Assembly: GCA_000507305.1 (NCBI GenBank)
Contig: DF240024.1
Location: 79,920-143,919 of the forward strand
DNA: 64,000 nucleotides
Direction of reading: 5' to 3'
Source of the DNA: Breviolum minutum Mf 1.05b.01
Lineage: Eukaryota > Sar > Dinophyceae > Suessiales > Symbiodiniaceae
Part shown: positions 41,401 through 54,766 of the stretch, in pieces
Layout of the letters: every line of letters begins with the position of its first letter
Numbering within the stretch: position 1 is the stretch's first letter
Made by a program: the position numbers and the translations under genes
Notes under the pieces: model-generated
What the model was told of the DNA's origin: nothing
The model's database searches: none
The model's input: only the letters and a program-made list of their open reading frames with translations

Positions 41401-44400
41401 CTCTGCGTAGCTCACAAACTGCAAACCACATGTAGCCACATTGAACTCAGCATACTCAACCTCTTCCACCTGCCATTCACACGAGCACTAGCTTCGCTTG
41501 TTCTATCATGGTCTGGTCAACAGCAAATTCTTGGGCGTTGCTTGCAACGCCCATCGAAAACAACAACGTCTAGCTTGCTTCTGCGGGAAGGCTTTCCTAT
41601 GCAAACTGACAAACCTGCAAGAAACACCTTGGTTGAAAACATGGACGCTGTCTGGAAAAGGCCTTGTTTTTTCTGCATTGCTCACAAACGGCAAGCCACA
41701 TGTTGGCACATTTTACTCAGCATGCATAGCCTTCTCCACCGTTCATTCATTCGAGCACTAGGACCACTTGTTCTATCAAGTCTTTTTGGGAGGATACAAA
41801 ACTACCTTGTTACTTTTGATATGGATAGGACACCTGGCGCTCCCACTCTGCGCCCGCTCGCACAAATGAAGATTTGCTAGGGAGAAAAGCCCTTGGGCGT
41901 TACCTACGCAACCACTAAAAAGCACTGATGTCTGCCTTTGCTTGTTTCCGTGGAAAAGCTTCAATAGGTAAACCTTCAAAAATCACTTTCGTGGAAACAA
42001 GGATGCTGTCCGGAAAAGGCTTGGTCTTCTGTGCATAGCTGACAAAGTGGAAGCCGCATGTTGGCCCATTGAACTCAGCATACTCAGCCTCTTCCACTTG
42101 TCACTTGAGCATTAGCTTTCATTGTTCTTTCAAGCTCTTTCCTTTGAAAATTGTCCTTGGGCTGGCCTTGGACGAATCCTGCATGTTGCTTGAGCGGCCA
42201 CCAAAAAAACACTAACGTCTACCTTTGCTTGCTTCCGTGGGGAAGGCTTTCCTAGGCAAACCTGAACAAATCATCTTGGTCGAGAACAAGGATGCTGTCT
42301 GGAAAGGGCTTGGTCTTTCTTTGCATAGCTCACAAACGTCAATGTTGCCACATGTACCCTCATAGAACAAAGCATACTCAGCCTTGTCCGCAGTTCACTC
42401 ATTCGAGCACTAGAATCAGTTGCTCTATCATGTTCTTTTGTTGGAAAATAGCCTTTGGGCTGAGCTTGGGCGAATCTTGCCTTTTGCTTACGCAACCACT
42501 AAAAAGCACTGATGTCTGCCTTTGCTTGTTTCCGTGGAAAAGCTTCAATAGGTAAACCTTCAAAAATCACTTTCGTGGAAACAAGGATGCTGTCCGGAAA
42601 AGGCTTGGTCTTCTGTGCATAGCTGGCAAAGTGGAAGCCGCATGTTGGCCCATTGAACTCAGCATACTCAGCCTCTTCCACTTGTCACTTGAGCATTAGC
42701 TTTGGTTGTTCTTTCAAGCTCTTTCCTTTGAAAATAGTCCTTGGGCTGGCCTTGGACGAATCCTGCATGTTGCTTGAGCGGCCACCAAAAAAAACACTAA
42801 CGTCTACCTTTGCTTGCTTCCGTGGGGAAGGCTTTCCTAGGCAAACCTGAACAAATCATCTTGGTCGAGAACAAGGATGCTGTCTGGAAAGGGCTTGGTC
42901 TTTCTTTGCATAGCTCACAAACGCCAATGTTGCCACATGTACCCTCATAGAACAAAGCATACTCAGCCTTGTCCGCGGTTCACTCATTCGAGCACTAGAA
43001 TCAGTTGCTCTATCATGTTCTTTGGTGGGAAAATAGCCTGTGGGCTGAGCTTGGGCGAATCTTGGCTTTTGCTTTCGAAACCACTAAAAAGCACTGATGT
43101 CTGCCTTTGCTTGTTTCCGTGGAAAAGCTTTAATAGGCAAACCTGCAAAAATCACGCGGAAAAAAGGATGCTGTTTGGAAAGAGGTCTGTCCTCTGCATT
43201 GCTCACAAACGGCAATGTTGCCACATGTAGCCACATTGAACTCAACATACTCAGCCTTCTTCACCTTTCATTCTCTGGAAAAAAAAAGCTCAAGTTGCTC
43301 CAAACAAGTTCCTTCGTTTCAGAGCAGCCCGTGTTGGCCATTGGCGAATCTGGGGCGTTGCTTGCTCCACCACAGAAGAAAAACACTGATAAATATATTT
43401 GCATCTCTTTGTGCAGGCCAACCTGAATAAATCAGCTGGGTCGAAAGCAAGGCTGCTGTCTGGAAGAAGCTTTGTCTTTTTCTGCACAGCTGACAAACTG
43501 CAATGTTGCCACATGTTGGCACGGCATGGCACATATTGGCACATGTTGGCACATGTGGCATCCAGCCTTTTCTTTCTTTAATTCATTCGAGCAATACCTT
43601 CGAATGTTCTATCAAGTTCTTTCCTTTGAAAATAGTCCTTGGGCTGACCTTGGACGAATCCTGCATGTTGCCTGAGCGGCCACCAAAAAAAAGCACTAAC
43701 GTCTACCTTTTCTTGCTTCCGTGGGGAAGGCTTTCCTAGGCAAACCTGAACAAATCATCTTGGTCGAGAACAAGGATGCTGTCTGGAAAGGGCTTTGTCT
43801 TTCTTTGCATAGCTCACAAGCGCCAATGTTGCCACATGTACCCTCATAGAACAAAGCATACTCAGCCTTGTCCGCGGTTCACTCATTCGAGCACTAGAAT
43901 CAGTTGCTGTATCATGTTCTTTCGTTGGAAAATAGATAAAAATAGCCTTTGGGCTGAGCTTGGGCGAATCTTGCCTTTTGCTTCCGCAACCACTAAAAAG
44001 CACTGATGTCTGCCTTTGCTTGTTTCCGTGAGAAAGCTTTAATAGGCAAACCTGCAAAAATGACCTTCGTGGAAAAAAGGCTGCTGTCTGGAAAGGGCTT
44101 TGTCTTTACACATGGAACTCAGCATACTCAACCTTCTCCACGTTTCATTCATTGTGAAAATAGTTCAAGTTGCCTTCGTTTCAGAGCAGCCCGTGTTGGC
44201 CATTGGCGAATCTGGGGCGTTGCTTGCTCCACCACAGTAGTCACACACTGATAAATACATATGCATCTCTTTGTGCAGGCCAACCTGAATAAATCAGCTG
44301 GGTCGAAAGCAAGGCTGCTGTCTGGAAGAAGAATGGAAATTTGTTTGAATTCTTTTGATTTTGATCCGTCGTCGCCGTAGCGTAGTTGGAAGGTTCTGGA

Positions 44401-44402
44401 CT
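38405..44402. repeat. Satellite block B2, monomer about 295 bp
   Basis: About 14 monomers of the same family as B1, preceded by one copy of unit X (38,735-39,300). Local higher-order repeats: 41,915-42,290 recurs at 42,499-42,875 (offset 584-585 bp, two monomers). Long stretches match B1 at a nearly constant offset (31,284 against 41,498). Confidence 0.92.
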
Positions 44403-45426
44403 TGCTTGTTTCCGCGGGAAGGCTTTTCTAGGCAAACCTGCCTGAGTCACCTTCGTCCAAAAAAAGATGCTGGAAATGGAAATGACCTTGTCTTTGCACA
44501 GCCGACAAACGGCAGTGTTGCCACATGTTGGCACATTGAACTCTGCAGACATGTCGCGTTGAAAGAATGGCCTGGTCAGCGAAAAGCCCTGGTCAAACCT
44601 CAGCAGAAACCTGGAGAACCAGGGTAACGAACCAATCCAAGGTCGATCAGCTTAGATTACCCTCGAAGTACTCGGCTCAATTGCCTTCTCTGAATTTAGT
44701 GAACAGATGAGCCTCTCGACCTTCAATCTGCGGACTATGATTCTGCACAAAGTGCCACAAACTGGGAATCTTTTAATGGCAAGCACTCCAGCATTCCTTG
44801 CATTCCTTGTTGTCGGTCTTCGGACAGCCTCTCCATTGCAATGAAAACCCCAAATGCACTAAATCCAAGATTTTTGGTTGACGGAAGACACTTCTACAAA
44901 TCGTCTTGCTACGAAATGTCTTTAAAAAACTCAGAGAAATGGCTATCAACACAAAGGCCCATGCAAGACGGCCTGAAATATGAGAGTTGCGGCAGATGGC
45001 GCAATCACAATATGGTGTCATTCATAACTAAATATACTGTATGCTGTGTATATATATATATATATCTATATGTTTACTTGCGGGGAAACCACCTTGATTG
45101 AGGAATTCTCTGGCTGTTGAAATGCCTAAATTCATCGACCAAATAGATATACTTCTGACGCTGTGAGCCTGACAAAAATGTTGAAAAGCACATCATTTAC
45201 GCTCGAAGTGGTGACAACCAACAACAAATCTGTGGCAAAAACAAAAGCTTAATATGGAACAACATGGAATCACTTGCCAAAAAAAAACAGATTTGATTCG
45301 AACATAATGAAAGAATAAAGAATTTGACAATACGAACATTCTTGAAGAGAATCTGACAAGAATCTGGAATGAGGCAAGTGTTCAATACGCTTTTCCTCTT
45401 GTCTCGAAAGCTCTGAATCACGTGGC
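44403..45426. repeat. Segment C', second copy
   Basis: Homologous to 33,691-34,662. It ends the duplicated region; sequence after CACGTGGC differs from that after C. Confidence 0.9.
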
Positions 45427-47806
45427 AAGCGCAGTGCAATTCTACCATCTCTGCCGGACCTGAACAGAGCAATCAGCGATCGGTCTTGGATTTCTGCAGG
45501 CCGCGAAGTCACAGATTAGACGTTCACAGATCGTGACACTAAGACTGCTTGGGAAGTTTTTCATGATAGTATCATTAACGGGTGTGTCTTCTGTTGCTCA
45601 AGTTTTGTGTTTCTCCTGCAAAACGGCCACATCTCAGTGTTGGAAAAAAAATATAAGCATTCCGTATCAACAGCAACAGCTATAAAGAAATGTATACACA
45701 ATGGTATATCATGTAGGATAGACTACACAGCAGTATCATCTTTGCTTTTCGAGAATTTGTCAGAGCAGCTAAAAATCAAATGCACCTAAGTAATATTTAC
45801 AGTAACCGTTGATTAACACCAAACCTGTGAATTTTTCAAGAATCCAAGTGAAAGGTGAAAACTCAGGGTTCTCAATCACAAAGCAGCAATAATCAATAGC
45901 GGTAGGAACAGCTGAACTTCGTGAACCTCCGGAATATCGGTACGATGCACAACAAAGGAAGAAAGGGTACGAGGCCGGATATATTCCTTCCATGAACACA
46001 ATTGAACAAGTTCGTGTATACAACAATCACATCCACAACATAGACTGGGGCCACAGCGTCGCTGTCCCACCATCTCTGCTGCCTACAAGGGATCTCAATG
46101 GATAGGTGAAATGACTCACTTTACTCTCTTCAACTCATGGGAATTATCTGTCTGCTTGGATCTATGCTACATGTTTTTACCATTTTGACATCAGAACTTG
46201 ATAAACACAACTTTGACCTTTGAAGTTGGAAGTGGACGCCTCAAAGCATGGTTCGCCACTGTCTCAGCCGTGCCTTCAGGATGAACAAGCGAAATCAAGG
46301 GGATCAAACCCGAAGTTGGGTGAAAACGTGACAAGTGAATCGACTTGTCAAATGTGGGCCCAAAGCAACTGCTGGTTTCCAATGCATCCGAGATACGGCT
46401 TTTTTTGCTGGTATCTTCACTCGAAAGGCGGGTTTGGTGCGGCACCTGTATGGACTAGGTATACTGCCCGATGCTGCCTACATACCGTTGAGCTCTTGAG
46501 CCCTCACAACACTCAGCTCATTGGACACGGTTTTACAACGTGGGGGGGACAGTTATGCAAAAACCGTCCAATGGATCTTTGAGAAATGCAGCTTTGTGCA
46601 CCTATGCCATTGTTCCGTTGTTCGGGTCAAAGTGAATCTCGTTTTCCTATCCCCCGAACGATGAACACTTCTGAAGCTTCTGTCGTGTTCCACACAACGA
46701 GATCAAGTGTCATCATTGTCAGTGTAGATCGTCAGTAATGCAGCTGCAGGAAATGAACGTAGGAAAAGCCTCGCCGACCCTTCATGATGTTTCAATCTCA
46801 AGTGCAACCACAGAAGAATTTCATTCTCAACAGTTGATGCAAGTAAGGTAATTGCCGCAAGTGCATGTAAATGCTGCGTTTCCACAAAGCCTTGCTGCTG
46901 TCATGTTTATCAGCCTTCGCTACTTTGAGAGGGCAATACTCGAGCTCCAAATGAACAAGAAAAGGACAAGAAGGACGATGATCTGGAATTCTGAAGGCTC
47001 ACGGTTTTCAAGCTCAAGTTTGGCACAGGTGAGATCAGCAAAACCAAAGAGTCAAAGCCGGTTCCAAACAAGCTCTGGAACACAAAGAATCTCCATGAGA
47101 CTTGGACCCCAAATCCAAACGTAGAATCTGCCAGTCATCGGTTTCTGATCCACCTTTGTTGAATGCCCCACGGCGCGGCTTGCAGCTTCTCACTGTCCAG
47201 ATGTTATGGAAATTCTGAACAGAAATTCAAGTGGGTTGCCATATGCTTAAAGGGCATGTGACATAGCTTCTGGATTCTGAAATAGCAATAACAAATTCCT
47301 GAAAAAAACGAGCAAGGCAAAGCTACAGAATTGCGCAAGGCAAAGACCAAAAATTGTTCAATAAATGGATGTATGTCGATGTACATTGTCTTGATGCATC
47401 TAGGCCCACTAAGAGCTGTCTAGCAAAGACAGCCACAAGCTTGTGGTCGGGCATGAAAACGGCGAATGCACTTCTGTGTCAGCACAGTTTGTAACCCAAA
47501 ACGTCGGAATCTCTTCATACCCTTCGCTTCACTCCAATGCTTCCGCTTCCAACCCACCCCAAGTTCCAAAGGGCTTCGGCCCCTCTGCCATCTTGTCTTG
47601 TGCTGGGACATGAGGATCAATGTGTGGACAAGCACCTTGACCTGCAAAGGTGCTTTTTTTCCACCTGGACTCGGTTTAATTTGGGGAAAGTTGCGAGAGT
47701 TGCATTTCGGGGACATGTCGAACATGTGACCTCTGACTTCTGACACTCAATGTACAGCTGCTGCTTTGTTGGTTGAGGACCGCACAAAAGGCTTTGCTCA
47801 TGGAGT

Positions 47807-48620
47807 TTGACCCAACGGAGTTCCTTTTTTTTTGGACTGGATCCAAGAAAGACAAGTCTTACTGTTCTTTGTACTTTGCAGCCAAAACACCGTGAAGGCC
47901 ATGATTTCCTTGTTCTGAGAGGAATTAGCATTTCAACATTGAAGTTGGCAGAAAAAAATGACGAAGGTTGGGAAGTACTTCTACACTTTTGGCAGGTGTT
48001 TAAATTGGTATGCATCAACATTATCGAAGGACTGCGAAGGACATATCCCAACATCGGACGCCAGCCCTCAGTCGGCGATGGACTCGATGCTTCTTCAGGC
48101 CATTTGAAACACTTTAATCTTAAGGGTTTTCGGGCCGATTCTCCGAGTCAAATTGATGTTTTCTACCCGTGATGAAAAGATGCGGATGCTGGAAATGGCA
48201 CANCCGATCTTTGAAAACCCAATGGAAGGAATGGTCACAACATGTCACAAAGGATATCCTTCAGATCTTTGTACAAGCTGTTCATCTGGCTTCCCCATTC
48301 TACGGCCGAAAAAAATAAGTGAAGGGTGCCTGATTTCTGCGATTTCAACATGCATGAGAAAACGTCATTGTTGCAAATGCTTCTCAGAAGTTGCTTGTCA
48401 TGAAGACTGTGCTGTCAAGACCATCGACTGGCTCTTAGATGCCGCGGAATTGTTTGGGAAAGGTGCTGCAGCATGCTGCTACTTGCCAGCTCTTGCAATG
48501 CTGCCTGCAAGCTATGCATGGTTTATACACTCAGTCCTCTTGCATTTAGACCGGCATCCAACAAAAGTTCAAATCTTTCGTCAAGAAACCTTTTCCCCTT
48601 GCTCTGGCCGAGCCTTTTGA
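47807..48620 (+). pseudogene. Possible broken coding region, two overlapping frames
   Basis: A 121-codon frame ends near 48,172 and a second frame starts at 48,153 and runs 155 codons (with one ambiguous base at 48,203), with Cys-rich segments such as KGYPSDLCTSC. A single frameshift would join them. No family is recognised; a chance overlap is possible. Confidence 0.2.
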
Positions 48621-50036
48621 TATGCCCAGGACATCCAAACAAAAATGAAGCCACGCTATGTCTTTCCCACATGCGGGAAATCTTCTGAGAAAGAAACTTC
48701 AAAGTTGCAACTGGACACACCCAAAGAATAGCCACCTGTTCATGCGAGCTTTTTGTCTGATTATCCGAGCTATAAAACTCACCGCTTTTTTCGCTTGTTT
48801 GGTTATGCTAGCCACGCTCCGCAGTTTCTGAGTGTGAGGTCTCGCAATGGAAGTGAGTCTCAGGTCAGATCTAACACCTTGCCATCCAATGTGCACCGCA
48901 AGACTAGAAGGCTTGAATTTGCTTGACAAAGAAGGTACAGAACGAGGAAGCAAAGTCGCTACAGCATTGAACCGGATCCTTTGGGCAGCGACAGGAAGAT
49001 TTGGATGCGGTTAGTCTGATTTAAGAATTCTCGGTGAAAGAGAAGCAGCACATTGGTGTCGCCTGGGCACAGTAAACATCTTGAATCAAAATTGTAGAGG
49101 TCATCTTGGCTCATCCTTACGTTCTCAAGCCCATCTGGGAGCGTCCGGCACCAACGTCGAAGCAAATGTGCCAAGGACACTGAATCGTTCCACAACTAGC
49201 AGCCTTCTCAGAAATCTGCTCACACATACACCTCAAACGGAGCTCCAACTTGAGCCCCACCTTTGCCTAAAATACATCAAACAATAACTGCCTTGGATTT
49301 CCTTGCGAGGTTGCGAAGAGCGCACGGAGACATAGGCTGTGTCAGGCTCCATTATATCATGGTACTGCATCATTCTCAACTTTCCCCGGGCATCTTGTCC
49401 AGATTTTGACATGTGAGTGTCGAAATGGGATGGCCGCCATGGGTTGGAAGATGACAACTGGATTGTTCAAAAAAATGGCGCGAATTGGTATAAATTTGGT
49501 CCGAAAGAGCACCCAACAAATATGGACTCCCATTTGTAGAATAGGAACGCCTGGGCCCGACTGAACAATGTGAAGTTTAGCAAGCGACAAAAGAACTGCA
49601 AGATCATTTGACTAAATGGGAGACTTTGCTTGGTTGAGATTTTGAAGGCGCAAAATTGGCGCAAAGATGCAAACAACTCTAGCTTCACGGGCCAACACAC
49701 TGATCGGCTGGAAGTGGCTATTGTTTGGCCGAAGGAAAACCTTCACTGAACACAACTGCAAAAGCTGTGTTTCTGGTTGATACTCAACATATGGCTTGGC
49801 ATGAAGGCATTTGGATGCATTCGGATCAACCCCTGCCATACTAAATTTACATCACGTCATCAGGGAATGAAAATGTCCATGTATCCGCAAAAGATCTCAG
49901 TTTGGATAGGGACAAATTTGGAAACATGGTTGTAGTGTCTTATGGTCCTAAGAGTTCTGAACACGGGGAACAAATGAGCGGTGGTTTTTATTTGCTATGA
50001 GGAGCAAAGGAAGGAAGATGGACAGAGGATACAGGC

Positions 50037-50684
50037 ATGATTGCTCTGATGACCATTCTTGCCCAAGCCAATCTTGGCTTCCTGAGCGGAGGCAGAGGAA
50101 AATGGATCAAGAAATTGTCAGAGGAGGAGTGTAAGATGCAGCTTGAGAAGGCTGCTGCAAGAGCCATTGTGGTCCTCACTGTCAATGAAACGAATTCAAT
50201 TTTGACGCAATTCAAGCATGAAGCAACCTGTTTTCCATGTCTGAAGCGATGCTGTGATCTTAAACTTGACGCGTCTGGACCTACCTCGTTTTTGGAGTAC
50301 CGTCCCCTCGTTTTGATCTGGTTTTTGCAGATACCTATGAATGCCACACTCATATTTGATAAGATTTTGCAAAGCCTCAACGGGCAAAGGCAAGACAGCC
50401 TTCTAAGTACACAGTCGCCTTGCCAAGACAAGCCAAAGCCAAACTTACGAGATCACAAGTGGCCAGGACACTGTCATGGGAACTGGTGCCCTCAAGGCCT
50501 GTCGGTCCAGAATCCAAGGAATGCTTTATCTGTATCTGCAAATCATCGTACCTTAGATGGTTGTGAATGGCCACCCTTCTCTTTAGCTGCAAGCTTCAAC
50601 GAAGTTCGCTTGCTTTCTGTCAGATCCCCAGCGAAAAGCTCCACTCCTGACAAGCCCCTCGCGCTGAAAGCTTACAAGGGCTAA
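50037..50684 (+). CDS. Hypothetical open reading frame, 215 codons
   Basis: It starts MIALMTILAQANLGFL and holds an amphipathic segment KKLSEEECKMQLEKAAARA. The minus strand is also open for 147 codons here. There is no splice, promoter or family support. Confidence 0.2.
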   Translation: MIALMTILAQANLGFLSGGRGKWIKKLSEEECKMQLEKAAARAIVVLTVNETNSILTQFKHEATCFPCLKRCCDLKLDASGPTSFLEYRPLVLIWFLQIPMNATLIFDKILQSLNGQRQDSLLSTQSPCQDKPKPNLRDHKWPGHCHGNWCPQGLSVQNPRNALSVSANHRTLDGCEWPPFSLAASFNEVRLLSVRSPAKSSTPDKPLALKAYKG

Positions 50685-51394
50685 AGAGGACCGGTGCCAC
50701 CAAAGCGTAGGACCAGGAATTCAAAGACAGGCTGGCGAAGGAGGAAGCAGAGAGATTCTCGAATGCTAAGTGGATGGTCCAAAGCTCTCCAACTAGAGCA
50801 ACGTGACACTCGGAATTCCGTTCTGCACTGAGACTGGTGAAGGCTGCCAAGACTTTCATGGCTGTCCGCATTTTAGCTCCTTCCTGAACACCTTTAGGTG
50901 GAGACGCATGCATCTTCATAAGCAATGTGGAACCTGCGGCTTTCTACCACCCACTTCTCTCGCGAGAAGTCTTCTGACTTGAATGGATCGCATAGGTAAA
51001 GCTTTTAGGCTTCTGGTGACTGGCGCCCTCTTCGCAGAGCTTGCCTGAACTGCAGCACAGCCATAGCCAATGCAGAAAGTGCCGCATTCTCACTTCGTAT
51101 ATCTTCACAATCCTTTTCCACTTAGATCAATCCATCACGAGAAATCCATCTATTGACCTTTGCTTCTTCCACACCGTTGATGGCAAACAGAATGAAGTGC
51201 GAGCTGCATATTTGTTTGCTGCTTGCTGCTCCATACCCTCGAGTCTGAGTTTTGCATTTCTGCTGAAAACGGACGAATGAAACCCGAACCCCATCCTCTC
51301 AGCGACAATCCAGGGACTTCAGGTTCTGCATTTTAGACCCTGAATGTTCGGGTCTGAAATTGAAAACCATCATGGAGTTCTGGACTCCTTTCTA

Positions 51395-51872
51395 ACCATG
51401 TTAGACCCTCCCTTATGGTCCTGGCAACCCATCTAGAATTGTGGTGCACGTATGCTGACAAAAAAATTAGGCATGGGTGGATTCTGATATGAAAACAAAA
51501 TAGTTTTGGCCTTACAGTGATTCTTGGAGCACTGCTTGGTAGAAGAGGGTCTGAAATCAAGGTTGACTGAGCCACATCAGAGGCGATGCTGAAATCCTAC
51601 ACAGCTCATTTTATCCTTCTGTTTGCGTTCCACACACACAAAGGCCATAAACCAAAGTGGTTCAAAGGTCTACAATGGAATCTGCAGTAAAATGTTGACA
51701 GGCTCTGGAAACAAAGTCCTGGTAAGACAAAAAGGTCTACAATCATAGCCAGGGAGGTTCTACAATGATAGGTGTACCATTTTAGAACTTCAACCTGGTG
51801 GCCCTGCAAAAACCCCCATTCCAGACCCTTAGTAGTTGCATGGATAACCCCTGCGTTTGGTCCACCGAAAGT
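51395..51872. repeat. Dispersed repeat, copy 1
   Basis: About 480 bp similar to 55,385-55,860. It contains AAAAAAATTAGGCATGGGTG and TTCAACCTGGTGGCCCTGCA, with small indels between copies. Confidence 0.9.
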
Positions 51873-52639
51873 GCATCTGCAGGGCTTTCGAAGTACGCGA
51901 CGGACGTCTGGGGATCAACGATTTAACTTCAGCTTGATTTTCCACTGCTTTCCCCCACAGTGTGCTTTTTTGTCAATTAGCAGAGCCGGTGTACCTGGAC
52001 TTAAATCAAGAAATGTCATGGCATTGGAGACCGACCAGGACGCTGGGTCCATCTACAGTAAAGTGCCATAGTGCGATTGCATTTAGGAGTAGATCGCAGA
52101 ATCATTGGTGCTGCTGCCATTGTCGTCGTTGTTGTTGTCTTCGTCTTTTATGTCGACTTGGTTGAAGAACAAGCGCTTTCCTGACGACCTGATGTGACCA
52201 TAAAAACCTGCCAACCCTGCGGTCAGGTCTTACATAAGAATTTGAAGAGAAAGTCTGGCAAGGTTTAGAAAGGTACAAGCGAATTTGAGGAAACGCAAGG
52301 TCTGAACAAAACACTTCTTGCTTCCATTGCGGCAAGGGATGCGATGGCAAAATGTGATTCAACGTGCTGACAACAGTGACCAAAGCTGCAGGTGCTATGC
52401 TCACCCTACATGGCAGGTTTGCAGCTTGGCAGCAGCTTCGCAGGATTCAAAAAGTGCACAATCAGCCAAGTCCGACAATTCGCAACAACTTGAGGCTGTA
52501 CAGCACAGGTATTTCACCCTTAGCCGCCTTAGCCTTTCACTCACATCTGCTGAGCATGACGCACACGTCATGCATCCTGGTCATGATGGTGGATTTGATA
52601 TCACACAAACATTCACAGCAAGATGGTTGACACCAAGAT

Positions 52640-54160
52640 GTTGATAGGATATGACAAACTTTGGTCATGTGCAAACACTACCTTTCCTCTTACACTCAAA
52701 TCTGGCAGATGATGTCATTGCAACAGCTGCTCTGTGGGATTCAGTTGTCCACTATCAGACTATCAGTCAAAAGAGCTCGCACTGGTAACAACTTGAAGCT
52801 GTCCAACATGGGTACTTCACCTTGAGCCTTTCGTTGACATCTTCTGAGCATGATGCACATGTCATGTACCCTGCTGATGATCTCATGTTGCTCACCTGAC
52901 CCTCAAAAAATGTCAAAGTGGTCTCATCTCCGTCCCTGGTCTTTGTCTTCAATCATCAACCGCTGCTTCAACATGCCTGGTTGATTTTTCTGATTCTCGC
53001 ATCTGCAGATGGTTGACAAGATATGACAAAGTTTGGCCATTTGCAAACTAGACACTGCTTCTTACCCTCAAAAACCCCTCAACTGTGGCAGATGATGTCA
53101 TTGCAACAGCTGCTCTGTGGGATTCAGTTGTCCACTATCAGACTATCAGTCAAAAGAGCTCGCACTGGTAACAACTTGAAGCTGTCCAACATGGGTAATT
53201 CACCCTGAGCCTTTCGCTGACATCTTCTGAGCATGATGCACATGTCATGTACCCTGCTGATGATCTCATGTTGCTCACCTGACCCTCAAAAAATGTCAAA
53301 GTGGTCTCATCTCCGTCCCTGGGCTTTGTCTTCAATCATCAACCGCTGCTTCAACATGCCTGGTTGATTTTTCTGATTCTCGCATCTGCAGATGGTTGAC
53401 AAGATATGACAAAGTTTGGCCATTTGCAAACTAGACACTGCTTCTTACCCTCAAAAACCCCTCAACTGTGGCAGATGATGTCATTGCAACAGCTGCTCTG
53501 TGGGATTCAGTTGTCCACTATCAGACTATCAGTCAAAAGAGCTCGCACTGGTAACAACTTGAAGCTGTCCAACATGGGTAATTCACCCTGAGCCTTTCGC
53601 TGACATCTTCTGAGCATGATGCACATGTCATGTACCCTGCTGATGATCTCATGTTGCTCACCTGACCCTCAAAAAATGTCAAAGTGGTCTCATCTCCGTC
53701 CCTGGGCTTTGTCTTCAATCATCAACCGCTGCTTCAACATGCCTGGTTGATTTTTCTGATTCTCGCATCTGCAGATGGTTGACAAGATATGACAAAGTTT
53801 GGCCATTTGCAAACTAGACACTGCTTCTTACCCTCAAGAACCCCTCAACTGTGGCAGATGATGTCATTGCGACAGCTGCTCTGTGGGATTCAGTTGTCCA
53901 CTATCAGACTATCAGTCAAAAGAGCTCGCACTGGTAACAACTTGAAGCTGTCCAACATGGGTAATTCACCCTGAGCCTTTCGCTGACATCTTCTGAGCAT
54001 GATGCACATGTCATGTACCCTGCTGATGATCTCATGGTGCTCACCTGACCCTCAAAATGTGTCAAAGTGGTCTCATCTCCGTCCCTGGTCTTTGTCTTCA
54101 ATCATCAACCGCTGCTTCAACATGCCTGGTTGATTTTTCTGATTCTCGCATCTGCAGATG
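52640..54160. repeat. 383-bp tandem repeat, about four copies
   Basis: The motif CTGCAGATGGTTGACAAGAT recurs at 53,006 and 53,389 and 53,772, then is truncated at 54,155. The spacing is exactly 383 bp and copies 2-4 are almost identical; copy 1 is diverged at its left end. Short open frames repeat with the unit and carry no evidence of coding. Confidence 0.96.
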
Positions 54161-54766
54161 GTGAATTCGACATTTGATGAGTCACATTTGGAATGGCTTA
54201 AGCATGCCCATGTCCCCCTCTGTATGGGTTTGAGCTTTGGGGTTCAGAAAGAGATGAGTCATGAATGGGCAACAAAAAGCAGACGAAAAGCTAAGTCTCT
54301 GCTTTGCTCAGGGGGTCGGAAGCTCCCTAATTTTGCAGGCAAACAAAAAAACGGCAAACACAGGAAACCATCAAGAAATCATTGGAGTTGGAAAATCAAA
54401 GGTTACCAAGGCCTCTGATAGCATGTTTTTTGGAGATACTTGCAGTTCTAGTGCGGTTCTTCAAAGCCTAAAAGCAGAAAATCCAGAGTTCAGCTTGGCA
54501 CATCATTGACTGAGGCTTCAGTGCTTTGCGCTACCCGAAACGCGCGCGTCTGGCTCATTTCAGTTCGTTTTGATGACTGTATAATATGTATATTATCAAT
54601 ATTGCGTAGTAGGTGCCGAAAGTCAATGTTGCTACGCTACCTTTTTTTCAATGCCACTTGCTTCATTGGCAAGCCACCAGTCAAAATCCCGGTCCCTTGC
54701 TGCTCGACATTTTCGAAGGTTCGTGACAACACAGTTGCTCTCAACTTCGACGTTTTGGAGATGATA

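Larger units (their letters stand above)
45427..51394. other. Gene-poor region, unidentified open frames only
   Basis: I could not phase any exons here. Protein-like open stretches include minus-strand 46,191-46,445, plus-strand 47,807-48,172 overlapping 48,153-48,620 in another frame, and plus-strand 50,037-50,684. They may be decayed genes or chance. Confidence 0.35.

Noticed and set aside
25107..44402. The satellite as a CRISPR-like or tandem gene array
   Set aside because: Monomers are contiguous with no unique spacers, and reading frames are not conserved between them.
52767..54101. Repeated 61-codon frames on both strands
   Set aside because: They recur only because the 383-bp unit recurs. 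Both strands are open and nothing protein-like is conserved beyond the DNA identity.
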